Part shown: positions 8,862 to 18,733 of the stretch, piece by piece
How the letters are laid out: each line of letters starts with the position of its first letter
Numbering within the stretch: position 1 is the stretch's first letter
Assembly: GCF_002080395.1 (NCBI RefSeq)
Contig: NZ_CP020478.1
Span: forward strand, 1,438,886-1,502,885
Length of the DNA stretch: 64,000 nt
DNA from: Campylobacter helveticus
Lineage (GTDB): Bacteria > Campylobacterota > Campylobacteria > Campylobacterales > Campylobacteraceae
Direction: 5' to 3'
Notes under the pieces: model-generated
What the model was told of the DNA's origin: nothing
What the model saw: only the letters and a program-made list of their open reading frames with translations
The model's database searches: none
Made by a program: the position numbers and the translations under genes

Positions 8862-9722
8862 ATGTTTTTTGAATTTGCACTCATAGGCACTACAGCTAGC
8901 GGCAAAACAGCTCTCGCAAACGCTCTCGCACTAGAATTTGAAGCTGTCATTTTAAGCCTTGATAGTCTTTGTGTATATAAGGAAATCAACATAGCCAACG
9001 CAAAAGTGGAAAAAGAACTTTTAGAACAACTTGATTATTTTGGCATCAATCTTTTAAGCGTAAGTGAGCATTTTAATGTGAGTTTATTTATCGATGAATA
9101 CCAAAGAGCTAAAAAATTCGCTCAAGCGAAACAAAAACCTCTCATCATCACAGGAGGAACAAGCTTTTACCTCAAAACAATGATGGATGGCTTAAGCGAT
9201 AAAATCGAAGAAATGCCAATAAACCTAAGCAATGATGAAATTTACGAGCTTTGCATAAGGCTAGACCCCAAATTTAAGGTGGCTAAAAACGACAGCTACC
9301 GCCTTAAAAAATGGATAAATATTTACGAAGCCACAAAAGAATTGCCAAGCGAATTTTTACAAAAAACAAAAAAAGAGGGTATTTTAAAAGAGCTTGAAAT
9401 TTATGAATTATGCTGGGATAAAGAAGCGCTAAAACAAAATATAAAAAAACGCACTCAAACTATGCTAAAACAAGGCTTAATAGAAGAGGCTAAAAAGCTT
9501 TTTTCGCATTTTGATGCAAACTTAAAACCTTTGAATTCTATAGGATTAAAAGAATGCAAGGCATATTTAAACAATGAAATTTCACTCAAAGACTTAGAAA
9601 CTCTCATCAACACCCACACTACACAACTTGCCAAAAGACAAAGAACTTTCAATAAAAAATTTAGAAGCACTCCCTTAGAATTTCATCAAGCTACAAGTAT
9701 TTTAAGAAAGAAATTTAATTAA
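8862..9722 (+). CDS. miaA: tRNA dimethylallyltransferase MiaA
   Basis: MiaA adds a dimethylallyl group to A37 of tRNAs that read U-starting codons. The P-loop is [11 protein letters not shown] at residues 9-19, the substrate Asp/Ser pair is in [13 protein letters not shown], and [11 protein letters not shown] and the C-terminal [10 protein letters not shown] (tRNA-binding Arg) are typical. Length (286) is normal for epsilonproteobacteria. Start: a nearer ATG at 8855 opens a five-codon frame only, so 8862 is used, with AGGA about 10 bases upstream. It is followed by an unrelated lipoprotein gene with its own promoter. Confidence 0.93.
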   Translation: MFFEFALIGTTASGKTALANALALEFEAVILSLDSLCVYKEINIANAKVEKELLEQLDYFGINLLSVSEHFNVSLFIDEYQRAKKFAQAKQKPLIITGGTSFYLKTMMDGLSDKIEEMPINLSNDEIYELCIRLDPKFKVAKNDSYRLKKWINIYEATKELPSEFLQKTKKEGILKELEIYELCWDKEALKQNIKKRTQTMLKQGLIEEAKKLFSHFDANLKPLNSIGLKECKAYLNNEISLKDLETLINTHTTQLAKRQRTFNKKFRSTPLEFHQATSILRKKFN

Positions 9723-9770
9723 GCAATAGCAATGTAATATAAATCATTTTAAAAAGAATTAATTTTTTGT

Positions 9771-9776
9771 TAAAAT
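9771..9776 (+). promoter_or_regulatory. -10 box of the EexN-like lipoprotein gene
   Basis: TTTTTTGTTAAAATATACG has a TAAAAT hexamer 31 bases before the start codon, preceded by a T-run typical of Campylobacter promoters. A ribosome site (GAAAGG) lies at about 9796-9801. Confidence 0.45.
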
Positions 9777-9807
9777 ATACGCCATATTTTATTATGAAAG
9801 GTTTTCA

Positions 9808-10176
9808 ATGAAAAAAGTTTTAGTAACCGCATTAATGAGTGGCATTTTAGCTTCTGCGTTTTTGGTAGGCTGTGGGGATTCTATGGAAGATAGTGGAGAA
9901 AAAAGTATTGCTGAATATACACATAATATTGAAGAAGCAAAGAAAAAAATTGCTTGGTGCAAAGAAAAAACGGGCATTACTGATGAAATGATAGAAAAAG
10001 AAACAAAGGAAAGAAAAGCTTTGAAAAAAAATGGTGGTGTTCCTCTTCCATTTTTAAGTGGTGAAATAAAAGATAAAATTGATGTTGCGTATTTAAATAA
10101 AGAGAAACAAACTTTAGATGAAATAAATGCAATAAACTGCGAATATGCAATTATTTCCTTATCTGAAGTTGAATAA
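9808..10176 (+). CDS. EexN-like small lipoprotein
   Basis: A 122-residue lipoprotein: the signal peptide ends in LVGC, giving lipidated Cys22. The mature part has an EEAKKKIAWCKEK helix and a later INCEYA, two cysteines spaced as in EexN-family lipoproteins, which in IncN-type plasmids block conjugative entry. The resemblance is from memory of short motifs, so the family call is moderate and the exclusion role is not implied. The gene is a single transcription unit with its own -10 box and a strong terminator. It sits where C. jejuni has other genes after miaA, which suggests a later insertion. Confidence 0.6.
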   Translation: MKKVLVTALMSGILASAFLVGCGDSMEDSGEKSIAEYTHNIEEAKKKIAWCKEKTGITDEMIEKETKERKALKKNGGVPLPFLSGEIKDKIDVAYLNKEKQTLDEINAINCEYAIISLSEVE

Positions 10177-10183
10177 TGATTTC

Positions 10184-10210
10184 ATAACTCTCAAAAGAGA
10201 GTTATTTTTC
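10184..10210 (+). terminator. Rho-independent terminator after the EexN-like gene
   Basis: ATAACTCTC-AAAA-GAGAGTTAT forms a perfect 9-bp stem with a four-base loop, followed by TTTTC. It lies 8 bases after the stop codon. The preceding A-rich loop and T-tail are asymmetric, so it mainly serves the plus strand. Confidence 0.85.
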
Positions 10211-10269
10211 ATTACTAATTACTCTTTAGTCGGCTCATTCTACATTTCAATCTTGGCTATACCGACTTA

Positions 10270-12636
10270 TTAATTTTTAAGCAAGGCATTTTTTTCCCTG
10301 CATAAATTCTGCCAATTTGACTCACCATTTACTTCCAAACATTCTTTAAGACTTTGCTTTTGAGCGTTGATATTATTTAATTTTTCATAAATTTGACTTC
10401 TTGCATAAAGCACTCTTGCCTTATCACTAGGAGAAAGCTTGAGCTTAATTAAATCTTTTAAAAGTTCTAAAGCTTTGTCGTATTGGGCATTTTTTTGCAA
10501 AGCGTCTAGATAAACAAATTCTAAATTTGGACTAAAAAGATTAATTCCTTTAAAATTTTGATAATCAATCGCCTTAGGCGCATAGGTCAAAATAGTCGTT
10601 ATCATACCCTTGTCTTTAGCAAAAGAAATAAGCTCATCATAAGCCTCAACCATAGTAAAATTCATAGGAAAGCTCTCTAAAATTTGTAAAATTTTAATCG
10701 CTTCATTATAATGATTTAAACGCAAAAGAGAAACAAACTGCAAATAATACGCACTAAATTCCTCCTCCTCACTCTTTAAAACCCTAGAATTACTTATATC
10801 TTTAGTCAAAGCGATACTTTGGGTATATTTTTTACTATCAAAATAAATTTTTGCCTTTTGAAGATGATAAAAAATGCTATCTTCGTGAGCGTTTTTATCG
10901 ATATAATCTAAGGCTTGATTTATATTAGAAGTTCTTTGCAAACAAGCAAGCATTTGCTTTTTATTGTCTATCTTTTGTCCTATCTCATACGCACTAAATT
11001 CCGTAAAAATCTTCACAGCCTTTATACACTCATCTTTTTTAAGTTCCGCCTTTAATTCCTCCACTGCTGCCATTTCCAAAAGCTTGGTCGCATTAGTCAA
11101 TTTACTTGCCTCAACAGCATTTTTATAAGCCAAGATAGCGGGATAATCTTTTTCTTTAAAATAAAGCTTCACATCTTCATCCAAAGCTTTATTAGCAATA
11201 TTTTTATCCTTTGCCTCATACTCTTTCATTAAATCTTTATAACGCGTGTGCAAAAGAGTGGCATTATCATCACCAACAGCAAAAAAAACTTCATCGCTTG
11301 CCTTTTTTATCTCATCCAAATATTTACCATCGTAATACTCATTAAGATATAAGTCGATATACTTTTTCGCCTCAATAGCCTTGGAATTTTGTGCTAAAGC
11401 TAAAGATAAATTTTTTAAAGTTTCCTCATAGCGTTCGTCAATTCTAGGCATTTTGGAAAAAGTGTGCGTGTAAATTTGTGAGCTTAAATCATAATCTTTC
11501 ATCGCATAAAAAAGCTTGGCAAGTTCTAAAGAACGCGTAATATCTTCACCAAAATAACTTGGATTAGCCTTTAAAATGGTATTGATAAATTCTTTTGCTT
11601 TAAAAGCATTATTATTTGCCAGAAAATCCTTTGCCAAAGCCATAGCAGCTCTTGAGGCAAGATTTAAATTATCGGTGTTAAAATAAATATCTTCATAAAT
11701 TTTAATCGCCCTATCTACCTCATTAAGATGATAAATATAATCCGCATACTCAAGACGAGAAAGTTGAGTAAAGTCATTTTTGGGAAGTTCATTTTCTAAA
11801 ATCGACATCGTATAATCAACATCTTTTCTTTGCGACAACGCAATATAAGTTTTAAGCATAATGTGCAAAATTTCTGCATAATTTTTATCGCTGGTGAAAG
11901 TTCTTGTGTAATTTTTAATTTCATCTATCATTTTTTCTAAAATTTGCTGGTCTCTTATGCTTGGATTTTGCGTATAAAGCTCACTTTGCGCCCTAAGCTT
12001 ATAAAGGATAAATTCGCTCATAAAAATGCTACCTTTATAACGCATAATAGCATTTTGTGCATCTGTGATAACCTGAGTAAAATTCCCTTTCTCAAATTCA
12101 TTTTTAATGCGTAAGTAGGTATTAATGTCCGCACTTTGAGGGATAACAACTGGGTCTGAGTTTAAATCAAGCGCCCCTACAAATGGCAAAGACTCGTGCG
12201 GAAAAATAATATCAAAATCCAAACCATCATAAATATTATTTGTCATCACTTGATGAGAAAAAACAAAAGTAAATTGCTTAGAGTGATGCGAATTTAAGGC
12301 GCTTAATTCTTTATCTTTATAAATATTTTGAGAAAGATTAAACATTTTTGCACTAGTTTTTGGAAAGATAAACATTCTAATCTTTTGCTCTTCCTTTTGA
12401 AATTTAATGTCAAAAAGGGCAAAATTTTGATTTTTTAATTCGTTGCTAACCACACCAGGAATTTCGCACTCAAAAAAGACCTTCGCCGCATCAATCTTTT
12501 GCATACAGCTAAACTCATCGTCATTTTTCGTATGCAAAATGGCAAAAGGCTCATTTTCTTCACGCCCAGAATTTACCACAAGCTCAAAAGAAAAAGCTGA
12601 AAAAACACTTAAAAATAATAAAAATAAAATTCTCAT
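10270..12636 (-). CDS. pflA: Paralysed flagellum protein PflA (TPR-like)
   Basis: A 788-residue exported protein, the same length as C. jejuni PflA as I recall it. A signal peptide (residues 1-15, MRILFLLFLSVFSAF) is followed by a beta-rich N-terminal domain to about 150. From there to the C-terminus there are repeated helical hairpins with TPR-like spacing, for example in ALAKDFLANNNAFKAKEF and ILYARSQIYEKLNNINAQK-type segments. In C. jejuni PflA forms spokes of the periplasmic flagellar disk together with PflB and is needed for motor torque, not filament assembly. It directly follows nuoN, the same order as Cj1565c-Cj1566c. Confidence 0.88.
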   Translation of the reverse strand: MRILFLLFLSVFSAFSFELVVNSGREENEPFAILHTKNDDEFSCMQKIDAAKVFFECEIPGVVSNELKNQNFALFDIKFQKEEQKIRMFIFPKTSAKMFNLSQNIYKDKELSALNSHHSKQFTFVFSHQVMTNNIYDGLDFDIIFPHESLPFVGALDLNSDPVVIPQSADINTYLRIKNEFEKGNFTQVITDAQNAIMRYKGSIFMSEFILYKLRAQSELYTQNPSIRDQQILEKMIDEIKNYTRTFTSDKNYAEILHIMLKTYIALSQRKDVDYTMSILENELPKNDFTQLSRLEYADYIYHLNEVDRAIKIYEDIYFNTDNLNLASRAAMALAKDFLANNNAFKAKEFINTILKANPSYFGEDITRSLELAKLFYAMKDYDLSSQIYTHTFSKMPRIDERYEETLKNLSLALAQNSKAIEAKKYIDLYLNEYYDGKYLDEIKKASDEVFFAVGDDNATLLHTRYKDLMKEYEAKDKNIANKALDEDVKLYFKEKDYPAILAYKNAVEASKLTNATKLLEMAAVEELKAELKKDECIKAVKIFTEFSAYEIGQKIDNKKQMLACLQRTSNINQALDYIDKNAHEDSIFYHLQKAKIYFDSKKYTQSIALTKDISNSRVLKSEEEEFSAYYLQFVSLLRLNHYNEAIKILQILESFPMNFTMVEAYDELISFAKDKGMITTILTYAPKAIDYQNFKGINLFSPNLEFVYLDALQKNAQYDKALELLKDLIKLKLSPSDKARVLYARSQIYEKLNNINAQKQSLKECLEVNGESNWQNLCREKNALLKN

Positions 12637-12657
12637 ATAAAAATTATAGCAAAACTC

Positions 12658-14055
12658 TTATAACATCAACACTAAGGCAAAAATATTTACAATAATACAA
12701 AGTGCTAAAGTGAATTTTTGCCCCCATTCTAAATCTTTATAAGTATCCTCGCCCACCTTTGTTCCTCTAATGAAAAAAGAATGGATGATAAGCTTTAAAT
12801 AATTATAAAGCATAAGCACAGACGCTAAGGCAACAAAAAGTGCTAAATATGTCAAATCATTATCCACTAAAGATTTTAATACCATAAATTTACCCCAAAA
12901 AAGCCCAAAAGGGGGAATTCCAGCCAAAGAAATCGCACAAATTCCTAAAGCAAAAGCTAAAAACGGCTTGGTAATTGATAAAGAATTCAAAGCCTCAAAA
13001 GAACTTTTTTTCAAAGTGCTTAAAACCAAAAATAAACCATAATTTGCAAAAGCAAATAAAACCCAATAGCCAAAAACCACCCAAAAAACAAAGCTTAAAT
13101 CACTCCCAAGCTCAATACTTAGCATAGGCGCAAGTGCTGCCAATACGAAAGAAGACTGCGTTACAGAAGAATAAGCAAGCATTTTTTTTACATCTTTTTG
13201 ACTTAAGGCTACTAACGAAGCCACTATCATAGAAAAAACCGCTAAAATAATGATGATTTTATCAAATTTCGTATGATTAAAAAAATCAAATAATCTTATA
13301 AGAACCGCAAACATCGCTATCTTAGGAACAACAGAAATAAAAGCAACTAAATTAGAATGACTTGCATAATAAACATCGCGTAACCAAAAATGAAAAGGTG
13401 CTAAGGAAAGTTTAATAGCGCAAAGAATGAAAATTAACACACCAGCACTCAAAAGCCAAATATCCTTTTGTGCAGCAGTTAAAGCCAAAGTTAAATCAAA
13501 ATTTCCCGTTTTAAGATAAATAAAAGCACAAGCCAAAACAAAAAAGCCACTCCCCACAGCCGCGACACTAAAATATTTAAGCGCGGAAGAAATTGCATTT
13601 TTGTGTCCTTGCATTGCGATAAGCGTATAAAACGCCAAGGAGGAAGCTTCAAGTCCTATAAAAATCAAAAGTAAATTCCAGCTTGAAACCATAAGCATTA
13701 AAGAGGCTACCATAAACAAAAATAAAGCATAAAATTCACCCACACGCTCTTCTTTATCCATTAAGAGATATAAAAATGAAAAGAGCAAAATCACGCAATT
13801 AGCAAAAAATGCGATAAAATCATTATTCAAAGTGCCTAAGAAAGCAGAGGCACTAAAGCCAAAAGCATTGACATTAGAAAGCTCTAAGAAAAAACTTGCC
13901 ATTAAGGCTAATAAACTTAAACTAGCGTAAAAATTTGCTTTCAATCTATAAAAAGCACTACAAAGCAATAAAATAATCGCCGCAACAATTAAAAATAAAA
14001 AAGGATATGCTAAGTCGATATTTAAATTCACTCCATTTAAAAATTCACTCATCAC
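12658..14055 (-). CDS. nuoN: Complex I subunit NuoN
   Basis: An antiporter-like membrane subunit of the proton-pumping arm of complex I, with about 14 helices in 465 residues. The conserved Lys/Glu of such subunits appear in GLEASSLAFYTLIA (TM5 Glu) and in KLSLAPFHFWLRDVY (the TM7-8 family signature), and KKMLAYSSVTQSS is the broken-helix motif shared by NuoL, M and N. Its start overlaps the nuoM stop by 11 bases. It is the last nuo gene, followed by pflA. Confidence 0.93.
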   Translation of the reverse strand: MMSEFLNGVNLNIDLAYPFLFLIVAAIILLLCSAFYRLKANFYASLSLLALMASFFLELSNVNAFGFSASAFLGTLNNDFIAFFANCVILLFSFLYLLMDKEERVGEFYALFLFMVASLMLMVSSWNLLLIFIGLEASSLAFYTLIAMQGHKNAISSALKYFSVAAVGSGFFVLACAFIYLKTGNFDLTLALTAAQKDIWLLSAGVLIFILCAIKLSLAPFHFWLRDVYYASHSNLVAFISVVPKIAMFAVLIRLFDFFNHTKFDKIIIILAVFSMIVASLVALSQKDVKKMLAYSSVTQSSFVLAALAPMLSIELGSDLSFVFWVVFGYWVLFAFANYGLFLVLSTLKKSSFEALNSLSITKPFLAFALGICAISLAGIPPFGLFWGKFMVLKSLVDNDLTYLALFVALASVLMLYNYLKLIIHSFFIRGTKVGEDTYKDLEWGQKFTLALCIIVNIFALVLML

Positions 14056-15523
14056 GCCCTCCGTTTAAAAAATCCACACTATCTTGCTCTACCACTCTTA
14101 ACTCCATAATCTCTTGCAAAGCTCTAGCCTCATCTTGCAAAGGTTTTAATAAAATATTTGGAGCGATACCCAAATAAAAAATTAAAGCAACGATGGGAAT
14201 TAGAGCTAAAATTTCTCGCATTTTAAGCCTAAAATTTGATATAGTGCTTTGCCCCTGCATAAAAAAGATTTTTCTAAATACTGCCAACATATAAATCGCA
14301 CCTAAAATGACCACAAACCCTGCAGATAAAGCAAAGAAAATATTAATCTTTGCTAAAGCCAAAAGCACCAAAAACTCGCCCACAAAAGAGATGGTTAAAG
14401 GCAAAGAAACACTAGCGAGTAAAACTAAAGCGAAAAAGATGGCAAAACCCGGAGCCTTGTTTGATAAAGAATGAAGCAATCCAATCTCACTTGTGCCACA
14501 TTTTTCAACTAAAAGCTCTGCTAATAAAAATAAAGCTCCCGTAACCAAGCCGTGTGCAAACATATAAAAAACAGCTCCACTAATCCCAAAAATACTAAAA
14601 GTAAAAATCCCTGCCACCATAATGCCAATATGTGAAATTGAGCTATAAGCAATCAGTTCTTTTAAGTCCTGCGTTTTAAAGGCTATAAGTGCGCAATAAA
14701 TCACACTTACGATACATAAAACCAACACAAAAGGCATTAAATATACGCTTGCATCGGGAAAAAGTGGCAGACAAAATTGTAAAAAGCCAAAAGGCGCCAT
14801 TTTAAAAGCGACAAGCATTACAGAAACCAGAATAGGCGAATTTGCATAAACTTTTGGCGCCCAAGTGTGCAAAGGAAATAAAGGGGCTTTAATGGCAAAC
14901 GCGGCAAAAAAAGCTAAGAAAAGCAAAATTTGCTGTGAAAGTGGGGTAACGGAAACATTATTTTTCCAAAGCTCCAAATCAAAAGTAAAAATTCCCAAAA
15001 CTTGTTGAGTCAAATATGCTTGATAAAGTATGGCTATGAGCATTAAAATAGAACCTGCAAAAGCATAGATGAAAAATTTAATCCCCGCCTTAAAATCCTT
15101 GCCATACACGCCCAAAATATAAATTAAAGGCAAAAGAGAAAATTCCCAAAAGACATAAAAAAGCAAAGCGTCTAAGGCACTAAAAAGCCCCATCATCGCA
15201 AATTCTAAAAAGAAAATCGCACTAATAATTGCCTTATCTTCAATCTTTAAAAATAAAAAACTTAAAAATATCATTAAAGAACAAAGTAGCATTAAGCTCA
15301 AAGATATGGCATTAACACCGATATGAAAACTAAAAAATTTCGCAAAACCTAAAGTAAAATGACTTTCAAAATTTACACCTTGTAAAAAATCGTAAAAAAT
15401 GTGTAAATTCAGTCCTAAAACTAGCAAACTTGCCACTACACTAAAAATTTTAACCCCGCCACGCCCTAGAAATAAGCTCAAAAAAGCGACAAGCAAAGGA
15501 AAGAAAATCAAAATATTTAACAT
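14045..15523 (-). CDS. nuoM: Complex I subunit NuoM
   Basis: The second antiporter-like subunit, 492 residues with about 14 membrane helices. Key features are the WEFSLLPLIYILG region carrying the TM5 glutamate, KAPLFPLHTWAPKVYANSP (the TM7 lysine and the signature loop) and LKELIAYSSISHIG. It lies between nuoL and nuoN and is directly adjacent to the nuoL stop. Confidence 0.94.
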   Translation of the reverse strand: MLNILIFFPLLVAFLSLFLGRGGVKIFSVVASLLVLGLNLHIFYDFLQGVNFESHFTLGFAKFFSFHIGVNAISLSLMLLCSLMIFLSFLFLKIEDKAIISAIFFLEFAMMGLFSALDALLFYVFWEFSLLPLIYILGVYGKDFKAGIKFFIYAFAGSILMLIAILYQAYLTQQVLGIFTFDLELWKNNVSVTPLSQQILLFLAFFAAFAIKAPLFPLHTWAPKVYANSPILVSVMLVAFKMAPFGFLQFCLPLFPDASVYLMPFVLVLCIVSVIYCALIAFKTQDLKELIAYSSISHIGIMVAGIFTFSIFGISGAVFYMFAHGLVTGALFLLAELLVEKCGTSEIGLLHSLSNKAPGFAIFFALVLLASVSLPLTISFVGEFLVLLALAKINIFFALSAGFVVILGAIYMLAVFRKIFFMQGQSTISNFRLKMREILALIPIVALIFYLGIAPNILLKPLQDEARALQEIMELRVVEQDSVDFLNGGRDE

Positions 15524-17314
15524 CTATAACCCCCACACCAAAAGAAATAACACCACAAAAGCTCCTATCATAAAATAAAGCATTAAGCTAAGACTATTTG
15601 GCATAAGAATTTTATGTGAAAATTTAAGCACAAACGCACAAATTTCTTTTATAAAACAATCAAGCACTCCCACATCAAATTTTCTTGCAAATTTGCAAAG
15701 TAAAGTATATTTTCCCACGATAAAATGATGGTAAAAACGCGGGATAAAATAATCATTTTGCAAAAGTTTATACACGCTTTTTTCCTCAATGTTTTCCTTA
15801 AACCAAGAAAATCGATAAGCTAAAATAGCCAAAAGCACACCAAGCACCGCAGCGACACTGGCTAAAATCATCACTAAAGAATTTTGTGCGTCAATGAAAA
15901 TAAGTTTAGTGCTAAGATACTCTAAAAAACTATGCTCAAAAAAGCCTGAAATAAAAGCTAAAATCACCAAAGGACTCATAGCAAAAAGGGCAATCTTACT
16001 TGCTTCGTGCGGATGATACTGATGTCTTTTTGGCGTGAAAAACACAAGCATTAAAAGTCTAAAACTATAAAAAGCTGTCATAAAAGCGGCGATTAAAAGT
16101 GTTAAGAAAATTCCGTGATGAAAGCTAATAAAAGAAAAACCTAAAATCAAATCTTTAGAGAAAAATCCAGCAAAAGGATAAATTCCTGCCAAAGCTAAAG
16201 AGGCAATGCTCATAAAAATCGCTGTGATTTTTAAAGGTTTGGCTAATCCACCCATTTTTTTAATATCAAGCTCATCATTCATCGCGTGCATCACATTACC
16301 AGCACCTAAAAAAAGTAAGGATTTGAAAAAAGCGTGTGTGGCTAAATGAAACAAAGCCAAAGCATAAGCCCCAAGCCCAGCCGCAACAAACATATAGCCA
16401 AGTTGTGAAAGGGTAGAATAAGCAATTATGCGCTTTAAGTCTCTTGCCACCAAAGCTAAAGAAGCAACAAAAAGCGCCACAAAAGCACCCAAAAGAGCAA
16501 TAGCATAACCCACTTCAGGCACTAAATCATAAATTCCACCAGCTCTTATCACTAAATATACCCCAGCTGTAACCATAGTCGCCGCGTGGATAAGTGCGGA
16601 AACAGGCGTAGGTCCCGCCATCGCATCGGCAAGCCAAGTGTGAAGTGGAAATTGTGCGGATTTACCCATCGCACCGATAAAAAGACAAGTTGCAATAAGA
16701 ATTAAAGCACTATGCTCTAAACCACTCGCCATAGCAAAAACCTCGCTATATTTTAGCGTTCCAGCTTGCAAATAAAGCCAAAAAATTCCAAGCAACATTC
16801 CCAAATCTGCAATTCTATTCATTATAAAAGCTTCATTTGCCGCAAAAGAATATTTGTCATTTTTATACCAAAAACCAATCAAAAGCCAAGAGCAAAGTCC
16901 AACACCTTCCCAACCAACAAAAAGTCCTAAAAAATTATCACTCATCACCAGAAAAAGCATAGAGAAAACAAAAAGCCCAAGATAAGCAAAAAATTTATTA
17001 AAACCCTCATCTTCTTGCATATAAAAAATACTATAAAAATGCACACAAGTTGCGACTATACCCACAACACTCATCATACTTAAAGAAATAGCGTCAATAT
17101 CAAAACCAAAATTTACCCCTACAAACCACTCAAAAAGCGTTATATTAAAACTTGTATTTTCAAAAAATAAAACTAAGGAAGACACCGCACTTAAAGCGAT
17201 AAGCAAAGAGCAAACAAACCCAAGCAAAATACTTTTTTGACGCAAGGAAAACACACTAGCAATCAAAAAGGATGCAAAGGGTGCAAAAAGAGAAATCAAG
17301 GCTAAATTTTGCAT
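15524..17314 (-). CDS. nuoL: Complex I subunit NuoL
   Basis: The distal antiporter-like subunit, 596 residues. The 14-helix core contains GWEGVGLCSWLLIGFW (TM5 glutamate) and KSAQFPLHTWLADAMAGPTP (TM7 lysine). DLKRIIAYSTLSQLGYM marks the broken helix. The C-terminal part after about 480 contains the long lateral helix and final TM helix (LSLMLYFMIGAFVVLFLLVW) that brace the membrane arm. Length is typical for epsilonproteobacteria. Confidence 0.95.
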   Translation of the reverse strand: MQNLALISLFAPFASFLIASVFSLRQKSILLGFVCSLLIALSAVSSLVLFFENTSFNITLFEWFVGVNFGFDIDAISLSMMSVVGIVATCVHFYSIFYMQEDEGFNKFFAYLGLFVFSMLFLVMSDNFLGLFVGWEGVGLCSWLLIGFWYKNDKYSFAANEAFIMNRIADLGMLLGIFWLYLQAGTLKYSEVFAMASGLEHSALILIATCLFIGAMGKSAQFPLHTWLADAMAGPTPVSALIHAATMVTAGVYLVIRAGGIYDLVPEVGYAIALLGAFVALFVASLALVARDLKRIIAYSTLSQLGYMFVAAGLGAYALALFHLATHAFFKSLLFLGAGNVMHAMNDELDIKKMGGLAKPLKITAIFMSIASLALAGIYPFAGFFSKDLILGFSFISFHHGIFLTLLIAAFMTAFYSFRLLMLVFFTPKRHQYHPHEASKIALFAMSPLVILAFISGFFEHSFLEYLSTKLIFIDAQNSLVMILASVAAVLGVLLAILAYRFSWFKENIEEKSVYKLLQNDYFIPRFYHHFIVGKYTLLCKFARKFDVGVLDCFIKEICAFVLKFSHKILMPNSLSLMLYFMIGAFVVLFLLVWGL

Positions 17315-17315
17315 A

Positions 17316-17612
17316 TTAATCCTCCACTTCTTTTAAGCTTTTAAGCTCCAATGTGCCTGTTTTTCTATACCAAAGCACACATAAAGCCACCCCAACGGCT
17401 ACCTCAGCTGCGGCTATCGCCATTACAAAAAGGGCAAAAATTTGTCCATTTAAATCATTATGTGCCTTTGAAGCGGCGATAAGCGCTAAATTTGCAGCAT
17501 TAAGCAAAATCTCACTCGATATAAAAAGCATAATTAAATTTTGCCTTCTTAATATCCCTACAAGTCCTATAATAAACATTAATAAAGCTATAAAAAGGTA
17601 TTTTTCTATCAT
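17316..17612 (-). CDS. nuoK: Complex I subunit NuoK
   Basis: A 98-residue three-helix membrane subunit. The two glutamates of the proton path are visible in LFISSEILLNAANLALI and in AAAEVAVGVALCVLWYR. It overlaps the nuoJ stop by four bases. Confidence 0.95.
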   Translation of the reverse strand: MIEKYLFIALLMFIIGLVGILRRQNLIMLFISSEILLNAANLALIAASKAHNDLNGQIFALFVMAIAAAEVAVGVALCVLWYRKTGTLELKSLKEVED

Positions 17613-18127
17613 TGCTTTTCCTCAATAAGTTTCTTGTGAGTTAAAACAACAGCACAAACAAGGGCGATTAAAAGCAAAAGAGCAATAAATTCGAAAGCTA
17701 ATAAATATTTAGAAAAAATCGCTAAAGCAAGTTGTTTATTTAAATCAAACAAGGCTGTATCAATAAATGGCAAATCGCCATTTACAGCACCTAATTTAAA
17801 ACTTGCAAAACTTGCAAAAAACCCTACCAAACTAAGAGTAATCAAAACAAAAAAGCTCTTTTTAAATTTTAATCTTTCTTTAAAATTTTTTGAAGCATCA
17901 AAAAACATCATCGCAAAACTATAAATTCCAAGCACAGCTCCACTATAAACAATGATTTGTATCACGCCTAAAAACTCCGCATCAAGCATAAAATAAAAAC
18001 TTGATAAAAATACCATTCCCCCAGCTAAAGCCGAAAGAGCATAAAGCATATTTTTACTTAAAACGGCGATTAAAAAAAAGCCTAAAACTACAAAAGAGAA
18101 AAAATAAAATCCCAAATTTTCAATCAT
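17609..18127 (-). CDS. nuoJ: Complex I subunit NuoJ
   Basis: A five-helix membrane subunit of about 172 residues that contributes the pi-bulge helix at the junction with the peripheral arm. [20 protein letters not shown] is the family signature (TM3, GAVLxLxxF type). I choose ATG at 18127 (MIENLG) because AAGGAG stands 5 bases before it; a longer in-frame start at 18148 would lie inside nuoI. It overlaps the nuoI stop. Confidence 0.93.
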   Translation of the reverse strand: MIENLGFYFFSFVVLGFFLIAVLSKNMLYALSALAGGMVFLSSFYFMLDAEFLGVIQIIVYSGAVLGIYSFAMMFFDASKNFKERLKFKKSFFVLITLSLVGFFASFASFKLGAVNGDLPFIDTALFDLNKQLALAIFSKYLLAFEFIALLLLIALVCAVVLTHKKLIEEKQ

Positions 18128-18725
18128 CACTTCTCCTTTGTGTTTCAATCTCGTAATAATTTGGCGTTTTTTTCACAAAACAATCCGCATCTTTTCTAAG
18201 AGAGCCTGAACCCTCGAATTCAACCTGATTTTTAAGCTTATCAATTGGCGTTAAAAAATCTTCCTTATAACCAAAATATGACCTTTGCTCTGCAGCATTT
18301 TCATACTCAACGCCATGCACTATGGCAAGTTCTGGGCAAACTTCCGCACAAAAACCACAATAAATACAACGCCCAAGATTAATACTATAATCATTTGCCT
18401 TTTTGCGTCCATTTTCATCTAGTGAAGTTTCCATCCTTATACAATTACTAATGCAAATTTTTTCACATAATCCACAGCCTATACAACGCTCATTTTCACT
18501 CTCAATAAAACGCATTAATCTATGCACAGCACGGTAACGATTATCAAGCTTTACTTTCTCAAAGGGGTATTTAATTGTCGCGGAATTTCCTCGCTTTAAA
18601 AACTCACGCATTACCACCCACAAACCCACAAAAAGCTCTAATTTTAAGCTACGCTTTAAAGCCCTTGCGATTTTCTCCCACGCAGTTTGTGGATTTTTCC
18701 TTTTCTCATCGATTAAATAATACAT
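18120..18725 (-). CDS. nuoI: Complex I subunit NuoI, two [4Fe-4S] clusters
   Basis: This ferredoxin-like subunit carries clusters N6a and N6b, passing electrons from NuoG to NuoB. The motifs are [16 protein letters not shown] and [20 protein letters not shown] take ATG at 18725 ([11 protein letters not shown]) because GGGGG precedes it and it follows the nuoH stop by a few bases; the longer open frame reaches 18803 inside nuoH and has no ribosome site. The N-terminal amphipathic helices ([15 protein letters not shown]) contact the membrane. Confidence 0.94.
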   Translation of the reverse strand: MYYLIDEKRKNPQTAWEKIARALKRSLKLELFVGLWVVMREFLKRGNSATIKYPFEKVKLDNRYRAVHRLMRFIESENERCIGCGLCEKICISNCIRMETSLDENGRKKANDYSINLGRCIYCGFCAEVCPELAIVHGVEYENAAEQRSYFGYKEDFLTPIDKLKNQVEFEGSGSLRKDADCFVKKTPNYYEIETQRRSDD

Positions 18726-18733
18726 CAAACCCC

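Noticed and set aside
8853-8877. Small leader peptide before miaA
   Set aside because: The frame is five codons (MGYVF) and overlaps the miaA start; there is no attenuator stem.
10228-10267. AGTCGG...CCGACT inverted repeat as a terminator of pflA
   Set aside because: Only six paired bases, a long loop and no T-run on the minus strand.
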